The position numbers and the translations under genes are program-made. From the NCBI GenBank assembly GCA_019694455.1, contig JAIBBY010000001.1, forward strand, positions 124,001 to 188,000: 64,000 nt of DNA, given 5' to 3'. The notes beneath the pieces were generated by a model. That model was not told where the DNA came from and made no database searches. It was given only the letters and a program-made list of their open reading frames with translations. Positions 28,586-36,368 of the stretch are shown piece after piece. How positions within the stretch are numbered: position 1 is the stretch's first letter; each line of letters starts with the position of its first letter. Source of the stretch: Pirellulales bacterium. GTDB lineage: Bacteria > Planctomycetota > Planctomycetia > Pirellulales > JAEUIK01.

Positions 28586-30421
28586 TCACAGCGACTCGGG
28601 CTCGGCGACGCGAAACAGGCGCTTGTAGTCTTTCAAGCGCTCGGCGGTTGTCGTTCGCTCCGACACCATGGGAACCTGGTGCTTCTCGCACAGTTCGAAG
28701 AACTTCTTCACCAGTGGTCGCTGCTGGGTGGCCAGCGCCTCGTCGAGCGGATCTTCGCTGTCCAGTATCCAGCTTGGCTCAATCGCCGCTCGATAGGCGC
28801 ACAGTGAGGCCTTTTCCACCCACTGCCGCTGTTGGTCGCTGGCCGCCAGGCGCAGCGCTTCGTCGAACAGAGCGATGCCGCGCTCGCCAAGGCTCGCATC
28901 GAGTCCGCGTTTTGCCAGGTTGCCAAAACAGTTCTGGTGTTTGCCGCTCGCCTGCGCCTGGTCGTGAACTAGTTCGATGAACGATCGAATCGGGGGCGCG
29001 GCCGTCCCATAGTGGAGATTGAGAAACTCGTCGATCAGTTCGGAACCGCTCAGTTCCGGATTCCAAAGTAGGCGGCTGATGAGGTAATTGCGCAAGTCGG
29101 AGAACTCCGCCCCAGTGGTGTTGCCCGCGGCCTGCATGAAGATTCCCCGCGCGTGATTCTCGACGAAGTAGCGCACGTTGGCGTCGATGGCGCGCAGATT
29201 GGGATTGGGCAACTGGTAGGAGCTGAAGTTGGTGTTGTAGTTCCAAATGGCGATGTCGTCGCAAAGCTGGCCCCAGCGGCGCATGTCGTCGCAAAACTCC
29301 CGATTGAGCGGGCAGTTGGCGTCGGTGATCGGATGCGTCAGGCAACATTCGATGCTGCAAAGCTGAATTTGCACATTCTTTCTTGGGACAATCGACAGCG
29401 GCGGACGCCGGCTGTACCAATACGCCAGCGTGCCGACTTTCACCTGGGGGTGCCTCGACTCGACCTGCTCGGCTACGCTGTTGACGAAGGTGAGCAGCGA
29501 TCCCATCGGCGTGCCCTCTTTGCGGTCGATCGCGCTGCAATCGGGGCAGAGGCAAAAGAGGTTGTTGTCGTTCTGGCTGACCGAGACGTTTTCTCGGTCG
29601 GGGTGTTCGTCGACTTCCTTAAGCACCTGCGCCGTGACAATCTTGAGGACCTCGGGATTCGTCAGGCAGGGCTCCGTCCCGAAGAAGTCATCTTCAACCG
29701 GCGCCAATCGCTTGTCGCCGCGCAAAGCGAAATATTCGGGATGCTCGACGCCGTAGGATTTCGAGGGTATCTGATGCGCAAAGCTGTGATTGATGAGTTG
29801 CCGACGCGACCGGCCGCCCAGTTGGGGATCGTCGGTAAACGCGTTGCCACGCAACCGCGTAGCGAAATCTGGATGGGCGAAATTCTCTCCGTAGTAACTG
29901 CAGCGGTAGGTCAGCGGCGGGTGAACCGCGCGGTCAATCGTCTTGAGGAGCGGCTTGGCCGGCAACTGGGGGACGTGGGTATGGTCGAAGGTTAGAAATC
30001 GCACGCCGAACTCGTCCTCTAGAAGCTGATAGACGCCGTAAAGCGTTCCGCGCGGTTGGCCCCCCGCAATCGCGATGCAGCCATCGCGCGCGACGATGCG
30101 AAAATCCTCGGCCGGCATTTGGGCCGCTTCGAAGCCGACCGGGCTGGCGAGCATTGCCGGACCGGCGCCGATGAAAACGTGGCGCACGGGGCGATCGACT
30201 TTCGACACGATGGGCAGCGATTGTCCCGTTGCCTCGCCAAACCATTTTTGGAACTCGCGGGCAGCGTAGCTTTCGCTGGCGATGGCGTCCTCGGCGACGA
30301 CAATATCCCAGTCTGCCAGGGCCGCGAGATCGATCGGTTCGCCGGCAGCAGAAACGCGCCCAGCAGACAACAGAAGGCCCACCGCACAAGCCACCGCGAG
30401 AACCGTAATCTGTCGCAGCAT
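28586..30421 (-). CDS. Secreted DUF4838 protein
   Basis: 611 residues from ATG 30421, which starts a signal peptide (LAVACAVGLLLSAGRVSA); an ATG 31 codons upstream would spoil it. Residues about 25-160 resemble the N-terminal domain of alpha-glucuronidases and GH20 enzymes (YAAREFQKWFGEATGQ, GTLYGVYQLLEDEFGVRFL), and the middle is DUF4838 (CSYYGENF, VSVSQNDNNLFCLCPDC, IWNYNTNFSSYQLP). These occur among planctomycete polysaccharide-degradation genes, so a glycosidase role is likely but not shown. Confidence 0.82.
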   Translation of the reverse strand: MLRQITVLAVACAVGLLLSAGRVSAAGEPIDLAALADWDIVVAEDAIASESYAAREFQKWFGEATGQSLPIVSKVDRPVRHVFIGAGPAMLASPVGFEAAQMPAEDFRIVARDGCIAIAGGQPRGTLYGVYQLLEDEFGVRFLTFDHTHVPQLPAKPLLKTIDRAVHPPLTYRCSYYGENFAHPDFATRLRGNAFTDDPQLGGRSRRQLINHSFAHQIPSKSYGVEHPEYFALRGDKRLAPVEDDFFGTEPCLTNPEVLKIVTAQVLKEVDEHPDRENVSVSQNDNNLFCLCPDCSAIDRKEGTPMGSLLTFVNSVAEQVESRHPQVKVGTLAYWYSRRPPLSIVPRKNVQIQLCSIECCLTHPITDANCPLNREFCDDMRRWGQLCDDIAIWNYNTNFSSYQLPNPNLRAIDANVRYFVENHARGIFMQAAGNTTGAEFSDLRNYLISRLLWNPELSGSELIDEFLNLHYGTAAPPIRSFIELVHDQAQASGKHQNCFGNLAKRGLDASLGERGIALFDEALRLAASDQQRQWVEKASLCAYRAAIEPSWILDSEDPLDEALATQQRPLVKKFFELCEKHQVPMVSERTTTAERLKDYKRLFRVAEPESL

Positions 30422-30488
30422 GAGTTTTGTCTCTTTCGCACTCGAGTAAGTGGGCACAGTACGCCGCAGAACGAAAAGATAGCCAATG

Positions 30489-30504
30489 TGGATATACATA
30501 TCCA
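30489..30504. promoter_or_regulatory. Candidate operator palindrome upstream of DUF4838 gene
   Basis: Perfect inverted repeat TGGATAT-AC-ATATCCA, 67 bp upstream of the DUF4838 start, in an AT-rich patch. The symmetry suggests a dimeric regulator site. No regulator gene is adjacent. Confidence 0.4.
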
Positions 30505-30698
30505 GTTTTTTCATTCACATGTCCCATGGCAGCCAAACCATGATCGTCTGGGCACAAGGCTAGGTTCAGTATTCATCAATTCGCGGCGCGGTTCTGTCAT
30601 TGCGCTCGTGAGCTGATGCGGCCGGTTGAACCCCGTTGACTGGCTGTTAACTTGAGGGCAGCCAATCGGCTTTTTAGTCCTTTTGCGAAAGCACCACG

Positions 30699-32279
30699 AT
30701 GAGCGTCTCCACGCGCGCCGATCAAGAGTTGGTCTATCAAAACGCCGTCGAACTGGCGCGGCTGATCGCCGCTGGCGAAGTGTCTGCCCGTGAGGTAGTT
30801 GACGCCCACATCGAGCGCGTCGAAGCGGTGAATCCCAAGCTGAACGCGGTGGTCGTGCCGCGTTTTGAGGAAGCGCGCCACGAGGCCGAGGCGGTCGACG
30901 CCGATCGTGCCCGCGGCGCCGCGCTGGGACCGTTGGCGGGCGTGCCGATCACGGTGAAAGAGTGTTTCTATGTTGCGGGGACGCAGGCCACGATTGGCGT
31001 GGGGCGATTTGTCGGCAAGCTATCGACGCACGACAGCCCACAGGTGGCGCGGCTGCGCTCGGCAGGGGCAGTGGTGATCGGCAAGACGAACATTCCTCAA
31101 GCGATGCTGATGCACGAAACCGACAATCCGGTGTATGGGCGCACCAATAACCCTTGGAATCTGGAGCGCGGCCCCGGCGGATCGAGCGGCGGAGAAGCCG
31201 CCATCGTCGCGGCGGGAGGCTCGGCCTTGGGGCTGGGCAACGACCTGGGAGGGAGCATTAGGCAGCCGGCTCATTCCTGCGGTTTGTACGGACTGAAACC
31301 AACAACGGGCCGGCTGAGCAACGCCGACAGCTTCGAGAATCTGCACGGCATGGAGGCGGTTGGGGTGCAACCAGGACCATTGGCGCGGTGCGTGGACGAC
31401 ATCGAACTGGCGTATCGACTGCTGGCAGCGCCGGGCTGGGAAGCATTTGATTATCAAACGCCGCCCGTTTCGGTGGGCGATTCGAGACATATTGACGTCG
31501 ATCGCTTGCGCATTGGCTACTGGACCGACGACCATTACTTTCGTCCGGCGCCGGCAATTCGCCGCGCGGTCGAAGTCGCTGCCGGCGCATTGCGGGAGGC
31601 CGGGGCCACGGTGGAGGCCATCGATCCGCCCGACATGCGTCACGCGATGGCGCTGTATCTTGGCTTGCTCAGCGCCGACGGTGGCGCCGAACTCAAGACA
31701 CTGATTGGCGACAGCGAGCGCGATTGGCGGGTCAAATGGCTGGAGCGACTGGGTGGCCTGGCGTGGCCCGTGCGCACCCCCTTGGCCGCGGCGCTGCGCA
31801 TGGCTGGTCAGGCGTCGTTGGCCGAGTTGTTGCGCGACACGGGGCCGCGCGATGGAAAGGAAGTTTGGCGACTCACGCACGAACGGCGCTTGTACACACA
31901 AGGATTCATGAATCGACTGCGCGACGAGCGTATTGACGCCTGGATTACCCCGGTGCATCCCTTGCCGGCGCTCACGCACGGCAGCACGGCCTGGCTGGCG
32001 ACGGCTGGCAGCTATTGCATGCTGGGCAATCTGCTGGGGACGCCAGGCGGAGTCGTGCCCGTCTGCCGGATGCGGTCGGGGGAGGAGAGCGATCGGCCCG
32101 CCAGCGGCGATCTGGTGGAAAAAGCGGCGCGCGCAGTGGAACAAGACAGCGCTGGCCTGCCGGTGGGTGTGCAGATCTCCGCGCCACACTGGCGCGAAGA
32201 CGTTGTGCTGGCGGTGATGCGTGCCCTAGAAGAGCGGTTGTCGCGACTGGACGATTATCCGCGCCGACCGAACTTGTAG
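30699..32279 (+). CDS. Amidase-signature (AS) family hydrolase
   Basis: 526 residues. The AS triad is complete: Lys87 in PITVKE, Ser162/163 in the GGSSGG loop, and the nucleophile Ser186 in DLGGSIRQPA. No signal peptide, so cytoplasmic. Length and the LPVGVQISAPHWREDVVL C-terminus are like general amidases and fatty-acid-amide-hydrolase relatives rather than GatA (which would have gatB/gatC neighbours). Hydrolyses a carboxamide of unknown identity. Stand-alone gene. Confidence 0.9.
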   Translation: MSVSTRADQELVYQNAVELARLIAAGEVSAREVVDAHIERVEAVNPKLNAVVVPRFEEARHEAEAVDADRARGAALGPLAGVPITVKECFYVAGTQATIGVGRFVGKLSTHDSPQVARLRSAGAVVIGKTNIPQAMLMHETDNPVYGRTNNPWNLERGPGGSSGGEAAIVAAGGSALGLGNDLGGSIRQPAHSCGLYGLKPTTGRLSNADSFENLHGMEAVGVQPGPLARCVDDIELAYRLLAAPGWEAFDYQTPPVSVGDSRHIDVDRLRIGYWTDDHYFRPAPAIRRAVEVAAGALREAGATVEAIDPPDMRHAMALYLGLLSADGGAELKTLIGDSERDWRVKWLERLGGLAWPVRTPLAAALRMAGQASLAELLRDTGPRDGKEVWRLTHERRLYTQGFMNRLRDERIDAWITPVHPLPALTHGSTAWLATAGSYCMLGNLLGTPGGVVPVCRMRSGEESDRPASGDLVEKAARAVEQDSAGLPVGVQISAPHWREDVVLAVMRALEERLSRLDDYPRRPNL

Positions 32280-32287
32280 CGCCGTGC

Positions 32288-33031
32288 CTACTTGAGGGCG
32301 ATGGTGCGGGCCAATGGCTGCAAGATCTGGTCGATCACGTATTGATCGACGATCTCGTGGCAAACCTTGCTGAGCTGGTCGAGCGCGTCGGAAAAGCCGG
32401 AGTTCGCCCCGAGGCTGCCATAGCGCCGCGCCGTGACGTAGACGCTCAATTGCTCCTCCGGGAAATCGCGCGTGCGAATGTGATAGGGCGTGGTGCGGTT
32501 CTCCACGCTCACGCGGCATTGCATGCGACAGTCGTCGTCGAGGGCGAAGGTGAGCGACGGCTCGTAGTGCACTACGGTCGAGCCGGGGATGTCGACCAGG
32601 CGCTCCATCGCCGGATTGAAGCCGAGCGCCTCGGCCACCAGTTCGTTCTGGTTGCCGCGATAGGTAAAATCGAAACCAAACAACAAGTCGAGGGCCTCGC
32701 AATCCAGTTGGCTTACCGAGAGCATATACGGCGCGAGTTCCAGCACATGCCGATGCTGCTCCAGCGCTCCCTCAACGCTTTCAGGATTCACCTGCCCGGA
32801 GCAAACGCGGCGGGTTTCGATGGTCGCCCAGCGATAATGGCCTCGCTCTTTGTCCTCTTCGAGGACGAAGTCTCCCTTCTCGCGGCAATAGAAATTCCGC
32901 ATGGTGGGATAGCGTTTTTGCACGTGCTCAAAGAAGTGCAGCACCGTATCGCGGTTTTGGGGGAGCTCCATCTCCGTGCTGAGATTCATGTTGACGTAAA
33001 AGTCGTCGCTCAGTGACGCATACCGCTGCAT
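32288..33031 (-). CDS. Conserved-type hypothetical cytosolic protein
   Basis: 247 residues from the ATG at 33031 (the frame extends 16 codons further without a ribosome-binding site). No signal peptide or membrane segment. Rich in Asp/Glu and aromatic residues with YPTMRNFYCREKGDFVLEED, LLFGFDFTYRGNQNELVAEAL and LSVYVTARRYGSL segments. The layout looks like a START/SRPBCC or Pfam-unknown fold, but I do not recognise the family. The 3' ends of this gene and the amidase gene converge 8 bp apart. Confidence 0.65.
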   Translation of the reverse strand: MQRYASLSDDFYVNMNLSTEMELPQNRDTVLHFFEHVQKRYPTMRNFYCREKGDFVLEEDKERGHYRWATIETRRVCSGQVNPESVEGALEQHRHVLELAPYMLSVSQLDCEALDLLFGFDFTYRGNQNELVAEALGFNPAMERLVDIPGSTVVHYEPSLTFALDDDCRMQCRVSVENRTTPYHIRTRDFPEEQLSVYVTARRYGSLGANSGFSDALDQLSKVCHEIVDQYVIDQILQPLARTIALK

Positions 33032-33189
33032 CGTGCCGCTATCCTCCACGTCGGCGTCGGCATGGCGACGGCAACGCAAAACGTTGGTGCTTCAGTAGTT
33101 TCAGTATAGAATCCACGTTGAAAGACTGTCAAAGTCACATGGCTTTCCACGCGTTTCCGCCGCGCCGCGTGCCCGGAGGTTGGGTTTGC

Positions 33190-33708
33190 ATGGCAGTTCA
33201 ACGCCTCTACGTGTTTCCGACCGAGGTTGGCTGGATGGCGCTGGTCGTCGAGGGGCCGCTGGTAAGACGTCTAGTGATTGGTCACGGTTCGCGGGCAGCG
33301 GCATTGGCGGCGCTCGATTTTTGTTGCGGCGCCGTGGAGCCAGACATGGATCACCCCTTGATCGCGCGGCTGCAAGACTATTCGGCAGGCGCGGTCGATG
33401 ATTTTCTCGATGTGCCGGTCGCCTATGGCGAGAAGTCTCCCTTTGCCGCCAAAGTGGTGCGGCACTGCCGGCGCATCCCCGCGGGCAAAACGATCAGTTA
33501 CGGTGAATTGGCGCGGCGCGCCGGTTCGACCGGAGCGGCGCGAGCGGTTGGCACGGTGATGTCGAAGAACGAGATTCCGATCATCATTCCCTGTCATCGA
33601 GTGCTGGCCGCCGGGGGGCGCATCGGCGGCTATTCGGCGCCGGGCGGGCTGGGCACGAAGCGGCGGTTGCTGGAGCTCGAAGCCCGCGCGTCCGCGCTAC
33701 ACGGTTAA
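33190..33708 (+). CDS. ogt: Methylated-DNA-protein-cysteine methyltransferase (Ogt type)
   Basis: 172 residues from ATG 33190, with GGAGG 9 nt upstream. Repairs O6-methylguanine by moving the alkyl group to its own Cys. The active Cys135 lies in IPIIIPCHRV, and the DNA-recognition helix GAARAVGTVMSKN precedes it. ISYGELARRAG is the usual helix-turn-helix entry. The N-terminal domain is short and fits Ogt. The AVGTVMSKN stretch replaces the usual AVGxANxxNP, a small divergence. A second protein with this fold is fused to endonuclease V at 54156. Confidence 0.88.
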   Translation: MAVQRLYVFPTEVGWMALVVEGPLVRRLVIGHGSRAAALAALDFCCGAVEPDMDHPLIARLQDYSAGAVDDFLDVPVAYGEKSPFAAKVVRHCRRIPAGKTISYGELARRAGSTGAARAVGTVMSKNEIPIIIPCHRVLAAGGRIGGYSAPGGLGTKRRLLELEARASALHG

Positions 33709-33734
33709 CCCAATCTCAACAGGAACCACAAGCC

Positions 33735-34145
33735 ATGAGCCGATTGTTGACCCTTAGTTTGTTCTGCCTGCTGCCGCTAGCGCTCTTGGGCGCCGATGCC
33801 AAGGACGCGGACACCGAGAGCCTTGAAACGATCCAGGAACGGATCGAGAACGAAGGAGCAGTGCTGCTCGACGTGCGAAACCAAGGGGAGTGGGACCAGG
33901 GGCACGTCGAAGGAGCCCTTTGGATCGCGCTGCCCGAGTTTCGCAAACTGAACAAAGAGAAATTGACCAAGATGCTGCCCGAGAAGAAGATCGTTTACTG
34001 TTATTGCGCGGCGGGCAAGCGGGCCGGCATCGCGGCGGACCAATTGAAAAAAATGGGATTCGACGCCCGGAAGATCAAGGCGGGTTATCAAGACCTGATC
34101 AAGGCGGGCTTTGTCGAAAGCAAGGAGCCGGCGGCCACTCCGTAG
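33735..34145 (+). CDS. Secreted rhodanese-like protein
   Basis: 136 residues with a signal peptide (LTLSLFCLLPLALLG). Rhodanese fold: LLDVRNQGEWDQGHVEGALWI, then the active loop with Cys in YCYCAAGKRAG, then a GFDARKIKAGYQDL helix. Such periplasmic single-domain proteins bind or transfer sulfane sulfur. Starts 26 bp after the ogt stop on the same strand with AACAGGAACC as a weak ribosome-binding region. Confidence 0.85.
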   Translation: MSRLLTLSLFCLLPLALLGADAKDADTESLETIQERIENEGAVLLDVRNQGEWDQGHVEGALWIALPEFRKLNKEKLTKMLPEKKIVYCYCAAGKRAGIAADQLKKMGFDARKIKAGYQDLIKAGFVESKEPAATP

Positions 34146-34185
34146 CGAGTGAAATTGGTCGAATTTCGACCAGCGGCATGGGGTG

Positions 34186-34324
34186 AAAAAAGCTACTCTT
34201 TCCTCGGGCCCGGCCACGTTGTAGTATTCGGTGGTCAGGGGCGCATCCCACCTACGTCCGTTTCCCGCCTGGACAGGTCGCAAGACCACCATTCGAACAG
34301 AGTAGACGCCAAGCAGTTTGCTTG
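34186..34324 (-). ncRNA. Candidate structured RNA between rhodanese gene and a small ORF
   Basis: Three perfect inverted repeats in about 140 bp: CTACTCT with AGAGTAG (34193-34199 and 34299-34305) closing the element; GGTGGTC with GACCACC (34230-34236 and 34284-34290) nested inside; and CAAGCA-GTT-TGCTTG (34310-34324) beside it. A small hairpin GGTC-GCAA-GACC overlaps the inner stem. On the minus strand the closing stem is followed by GC and six T residues (34191-34186), so that strand is the likelier transcript. I cannot match it to SRP, 6S, RNase P or a known riboswitch. Confidence 0.4.
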
Positions 34325-34344
34325 CGCGCGCCTTGAGGATTGCC

Positions 34345-34536
34345 TTGAGCGATTGTGCTTTGACTTCTGACTTGCGCGTGGAGCGCCGCCGCGACGGCGC
34401 GATCGTGGTGCGCGTCGCTTCGTGCGATGCCGACGGTCGCCCGCTGCCTGACGCCGTGTTCTCGTTCCGCGAAGGTGATTCGCAATACGCCAAGTGGGAA
34501 CGCGAACTTCTGGAGCATAAAGTCGTACCGCGATAG
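34345..34536 (+). CDS. Small possible protein, unknown function
   Basis: 63 residues from TTG 34345, preceded by GAGGA five nt upstream; GTG 34378 is the alternative. The product is charged and protein-like (RDGAIVVRVASCDADGRPLPDAVFSFREGD) with a YAKWERELLEHKVV helix at the end. Convergent with the MoaD-like gene. No family recognised. Confidence 0.38.
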   Translation: MSDCALTSDLRVERRRDGAIVVRVASCDADGRPLPDAVFSFREGDSQYAKWERELLEHKVVPR

Positions 34537-34540
34537 CGCT

Positions 34541-34804
34541 TTATCCGCCGCCAATGGCCGGCAAGAAATGCACCTCGCTCGTCAACTTCACTTTGGCCAA
34601 AAGCCCCAACGGCGCCACGCTGCCGTCGATCGAGACGGCCAAACCGCGCGCCAGTTCGTTGTCGTCGATCAAGCGATCTTCAATGCCCGGATGTTGCGCC
34701 GCGAGGGCGCTCACCAGCTCGCGCACCGTGCTGCCCGGCAGTTCGAATTGAGTATTGCCGCCGGCAGCTTCGCGAAGTTGCGTTGGCAGATAGACAGTCG
34801 CCAT
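34541..34804 (-). CDS. MoaD/ThiS-like ubiquitin-fold protein, second copy
   Basis: 87 residues with a beta-grasp pattern (MATVYLPTQLREAAGGN, VRELVSALAAQHPG, LLAKVKLTSEVHFLP) and a C-terminal Gly-Gly-Gly (PAIGGG) as needed for activation by an E1-like enzyme. Follows the tartrate dehydrogenase-like gene by 10 bp on the same strand, so the two are co-transcribed. No molybdopterin or thiamine synthesis gene is adjacent. Its length is nearer to genuine MoaD than the copy at 22836. Confidence 0.82.
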   Translation of the reverse strand: MATVYLPTQLREAAGGNTQFELPGSTVRELVSALAAQHPGIEDRLIDDNELARGLAVSIDGSVAPLGLLAKVKLTSEVHFLPAIGGG

Positions 34805-34814
34805 GGGGTGTGGA

Positions 34815-35876
34815 TCACTTCTTCAGAGAATCGATCAGCGCTGCGCCGACCTGCGCTGTCGATAGCGCGCCGCCTAGATCAGGGGTCACATGGCCTTCAA
34901 CCAGCACATTTTCCACGGCGGCGCGCACACGCGCGGCGGCCTCGGTTTCTTGCAACCAGTCGAGCATCAAGGCGGCGCTGAGCACCGCGGCCAAAGGATT
35001 GGCGACACCGAGACCGGCGATATCTGGCGCCGAGCCGTGCACTGGTTCGAACATCGACGGGAATTCGCGGCCCGGATTGATATTAGTGCTGGCGGCCAAT
35101 CCCAGTCCGCCGGCGATGATTCCGCCCAGGTCGGTCAGCAAATCACCGAACAGGTTGGAGGCCACCACTACGCCAAAGCGCTCTGGCCAGCGGACAAAGT
35201 TCATCGCGCAGGCGTCGGCGTGCTGCTTGTCGGTCGGCACGTCTGAAAATTCACCGCGCAGCGACTCCCAAATTTCGTCCCACATGACGTAAGCATAGCG
35301 CAGCGCATTCGACTTGGTGACCATGGTCAGTGGCGCGCGACGCTGCCGCGCCAGTTCAAAGCCAAATCGCAAGACACGCTCCACCCCTTTGCGCGTGTGC
35401 AACGCGGTTTGCAGCGCAAATTCTTCTGGCCGCCCCACCTGAAAGCGGTTGCCTAAGTCGACGTATTCTCCTTCGGAATTCTCGCGTACGACGACAAAGT
35501 CGATGTCGCGCGCTCCCTTGCCCGCCAGGACGCTTTTCACCCCTGGATAGAGCTTTACCGGGCGCAAGCAGGCGTATTGTTCGAAGCGCTGCCGAATTTG
35601 CACCAGCGGCGCCAAGGTGACGTGGTCTGGCAATTCTTGGGGCCAACCGACGGCGCCGAGAAAGATGGCGTCAAAGGGGCGCAGCAGATCAAGAAATTCG
35701 TCAGGAACGACCTTGCCGTTTCTGCGGTGGAATTCGTATCCCCACGGAAATGTAGTGGTTTCAACTTCAAATCCCCCGTCGGCGGCGACCGCTTCCAACA
35801 CCAAGAGCGCCTGATCAACGACCTCTGGGCCGATGCCGTCGCCGGGATAAACAGCGATGCGATGCCGACGCGTCAT
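34815..35876 (-). CDS. Tartrate dehydrogenase-like NAD-dependent beta-decarboxylating dehydrogenase
   Basis: 353 residues from ATG 35876. Opens with the isocitrate/isopropylmalate dehydrogenase signature IAVYPGDGIGPEVV, followed by the loop FLGAVGWPQELPDHVTL, the substrate arginines YACLRPVKLYPG, and metal-binding NLFGDLLTDLGG. The GYEFHRRNGKVVPDEF and VGWPQ features match the TtuC/YeaU subgroup (D-malate, tartrate) rather than LeuB. Oxidative decarboxylation with NAD and Mn or Mg in the cytoplasm; exact substrate unproven. Co-transcribed with the MoaD-like gene. Confidence 0.85.
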   Translation of the reverse strand: MTRRHRIAVYPGDGIGPEVVDQALLVLEAVAADGGFEVETTTFPWGYEFHRRNGKVVPDEFLDLLRPFDAIFLGAVGWPQELPDHVTLAPLVQIRQRFEQYACLRPVKLYPGVKSVLAGKGARDIDFVVVRENSEGEYVDLGNRFQVGRPEEFALQTALHTRKGVERVLRFGFELARQRRAPLTMVTKSNALRYAYVMWDEIWESLRGEFSDVPTDKQHADACAMNFVRWPERFGVVVASNLFGDLLTDLGGIIAGGLGLAASTNINPGREFPSMFEPVHGSAPDIAGLGVANPLAAVLSAALMLDWLQETEAAARVRAAVENVLVEGHVTPDLGGALSTAQVGAALIDSLKK

Positions 35877-36366
35877 GATCGCATCTCTTCGCGGCAGCTC
35901 GTAACTCTCGCGATTAGTAAAACCTTGCCGCGCCTCATTCAACAGTTCCGATTGAAAGGAGAATACTGGCTATTGCCGCGAGGTCAGTCTGACGCAGCAG
36001 CCCGCGACTGTCGAGGAGGGAAACGGACGCTTGTAGGTTCTACAAACGCCGACGAGGGGGCGAAGTCATGCGCATGCCAGCGGAAGTCTCCAAACTACGC
36101 ACCGATGGCCACTTAGGAGGCATTGTCCGAGACTTCGCGGCCGAGCAATTGGCTTTGGCACGCAGGCTGCTTAAGGAGAAGCATCCTTCGTTCGAGAACA
36201 GTCGCCAGCCCCAGGCCCCGCAGCCTGTCCGCGACTGGAGCCCATGTAGAAACCGTGAATCTTAGTCGCGGATCGTCGCACGACGACAGTTGCCCGCTAC
36301 GGGCCGAAGCCGTTTTTCACGGGTGTGAGGGTCCGGTTGGAAGGTCGAGCCAACCGGGCCCTTTTT
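35877..36366. other. 490-bp divergent region with a candidate RNA gene
   Basis: Holds the 36024-36368 structured element described separately. The stretch 35877-36020 should include the promoter of the dehydrogenase-MoaD operon; no convincing -35/-10 pair is visible. Confidence 0.5.
36068..36265 (+). CDS. Possible small protein within the structured transcript
   Basis: 65 residues from ATG 36068, with GAGGGGG about 10 nt upstream. The first 40 residues could be a charged helix (IVRDFAAEQLALARRLLKEK); the rest is Pro/Gln-rich. No family recognised. Its stop falls inside the 8-bp stem of the putative RNA, so at most one of the two readings is the main function. Confidence 0.3.
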   Translation: MRMPAEVSKLRTDGHLGGIVRDFAAEQLALARRLLKEKHPSFENSRQPQAPQPVRDWSPCRNRES

Positions 36367-36368
36367 TT
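36330..36368 (+). terminator. Strong rho-independent terminator
   Basis: 11-bp stem GGTCCGGTTGG (36330-36340) with CCAACCGGGCC (36350-36360), one G-T pair, 9-nt loop, then C and seven T residues. It points to plus-strand transcription, while the minus-strand PilZ gene ends at its far edge. Confidence 0.88.

Larger units (their letters stand above)
36024..36368 (+). ncRNA. Candidate structured RNA (or structured mRNA) ending in a strong terminator
   Basis: Consecutive hairpins in the plus direction: 36024-36051 (TTGTAG-GTT-CTACAA extended by CG and CGG pairs), a perfect 8-bp stem CCGCGACT / AGTCGCGG (36229-36236 with 36264-36271), TCGTC-GCAC-GACGA (36273-36286), GCCCG-CTA-CGGGC (36292-36304), CCG-TTTTTCA-CGG (36311-36323), then an 11-bp terminator. 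No gene on this strand explains the terminator. A 65-codon frame at 36068-36265 with a GAGGGGG ribosome-binding site lies inside, so a short mRNA is the alternative. Confidence 0.45.

Noticed and set aside
34186-34324. SRP RNA or RNase P RNA as identity of the hairpin element
   Set aside because: A GAGGAAAG string and a GGTC hairpin recall parts of these RNAs, but the conserved tetraloop, AGCAGC and the longer RNase P boxes are missing.
34252-34554. 100-codon minus-strand frame over the small ORF and the candidate RNA
   Set aside because: Arg/His-rich shadow sequence without a ribosome-binding site; it overlaps both the small plus-strand frame and the end of the MoaD-like gene.
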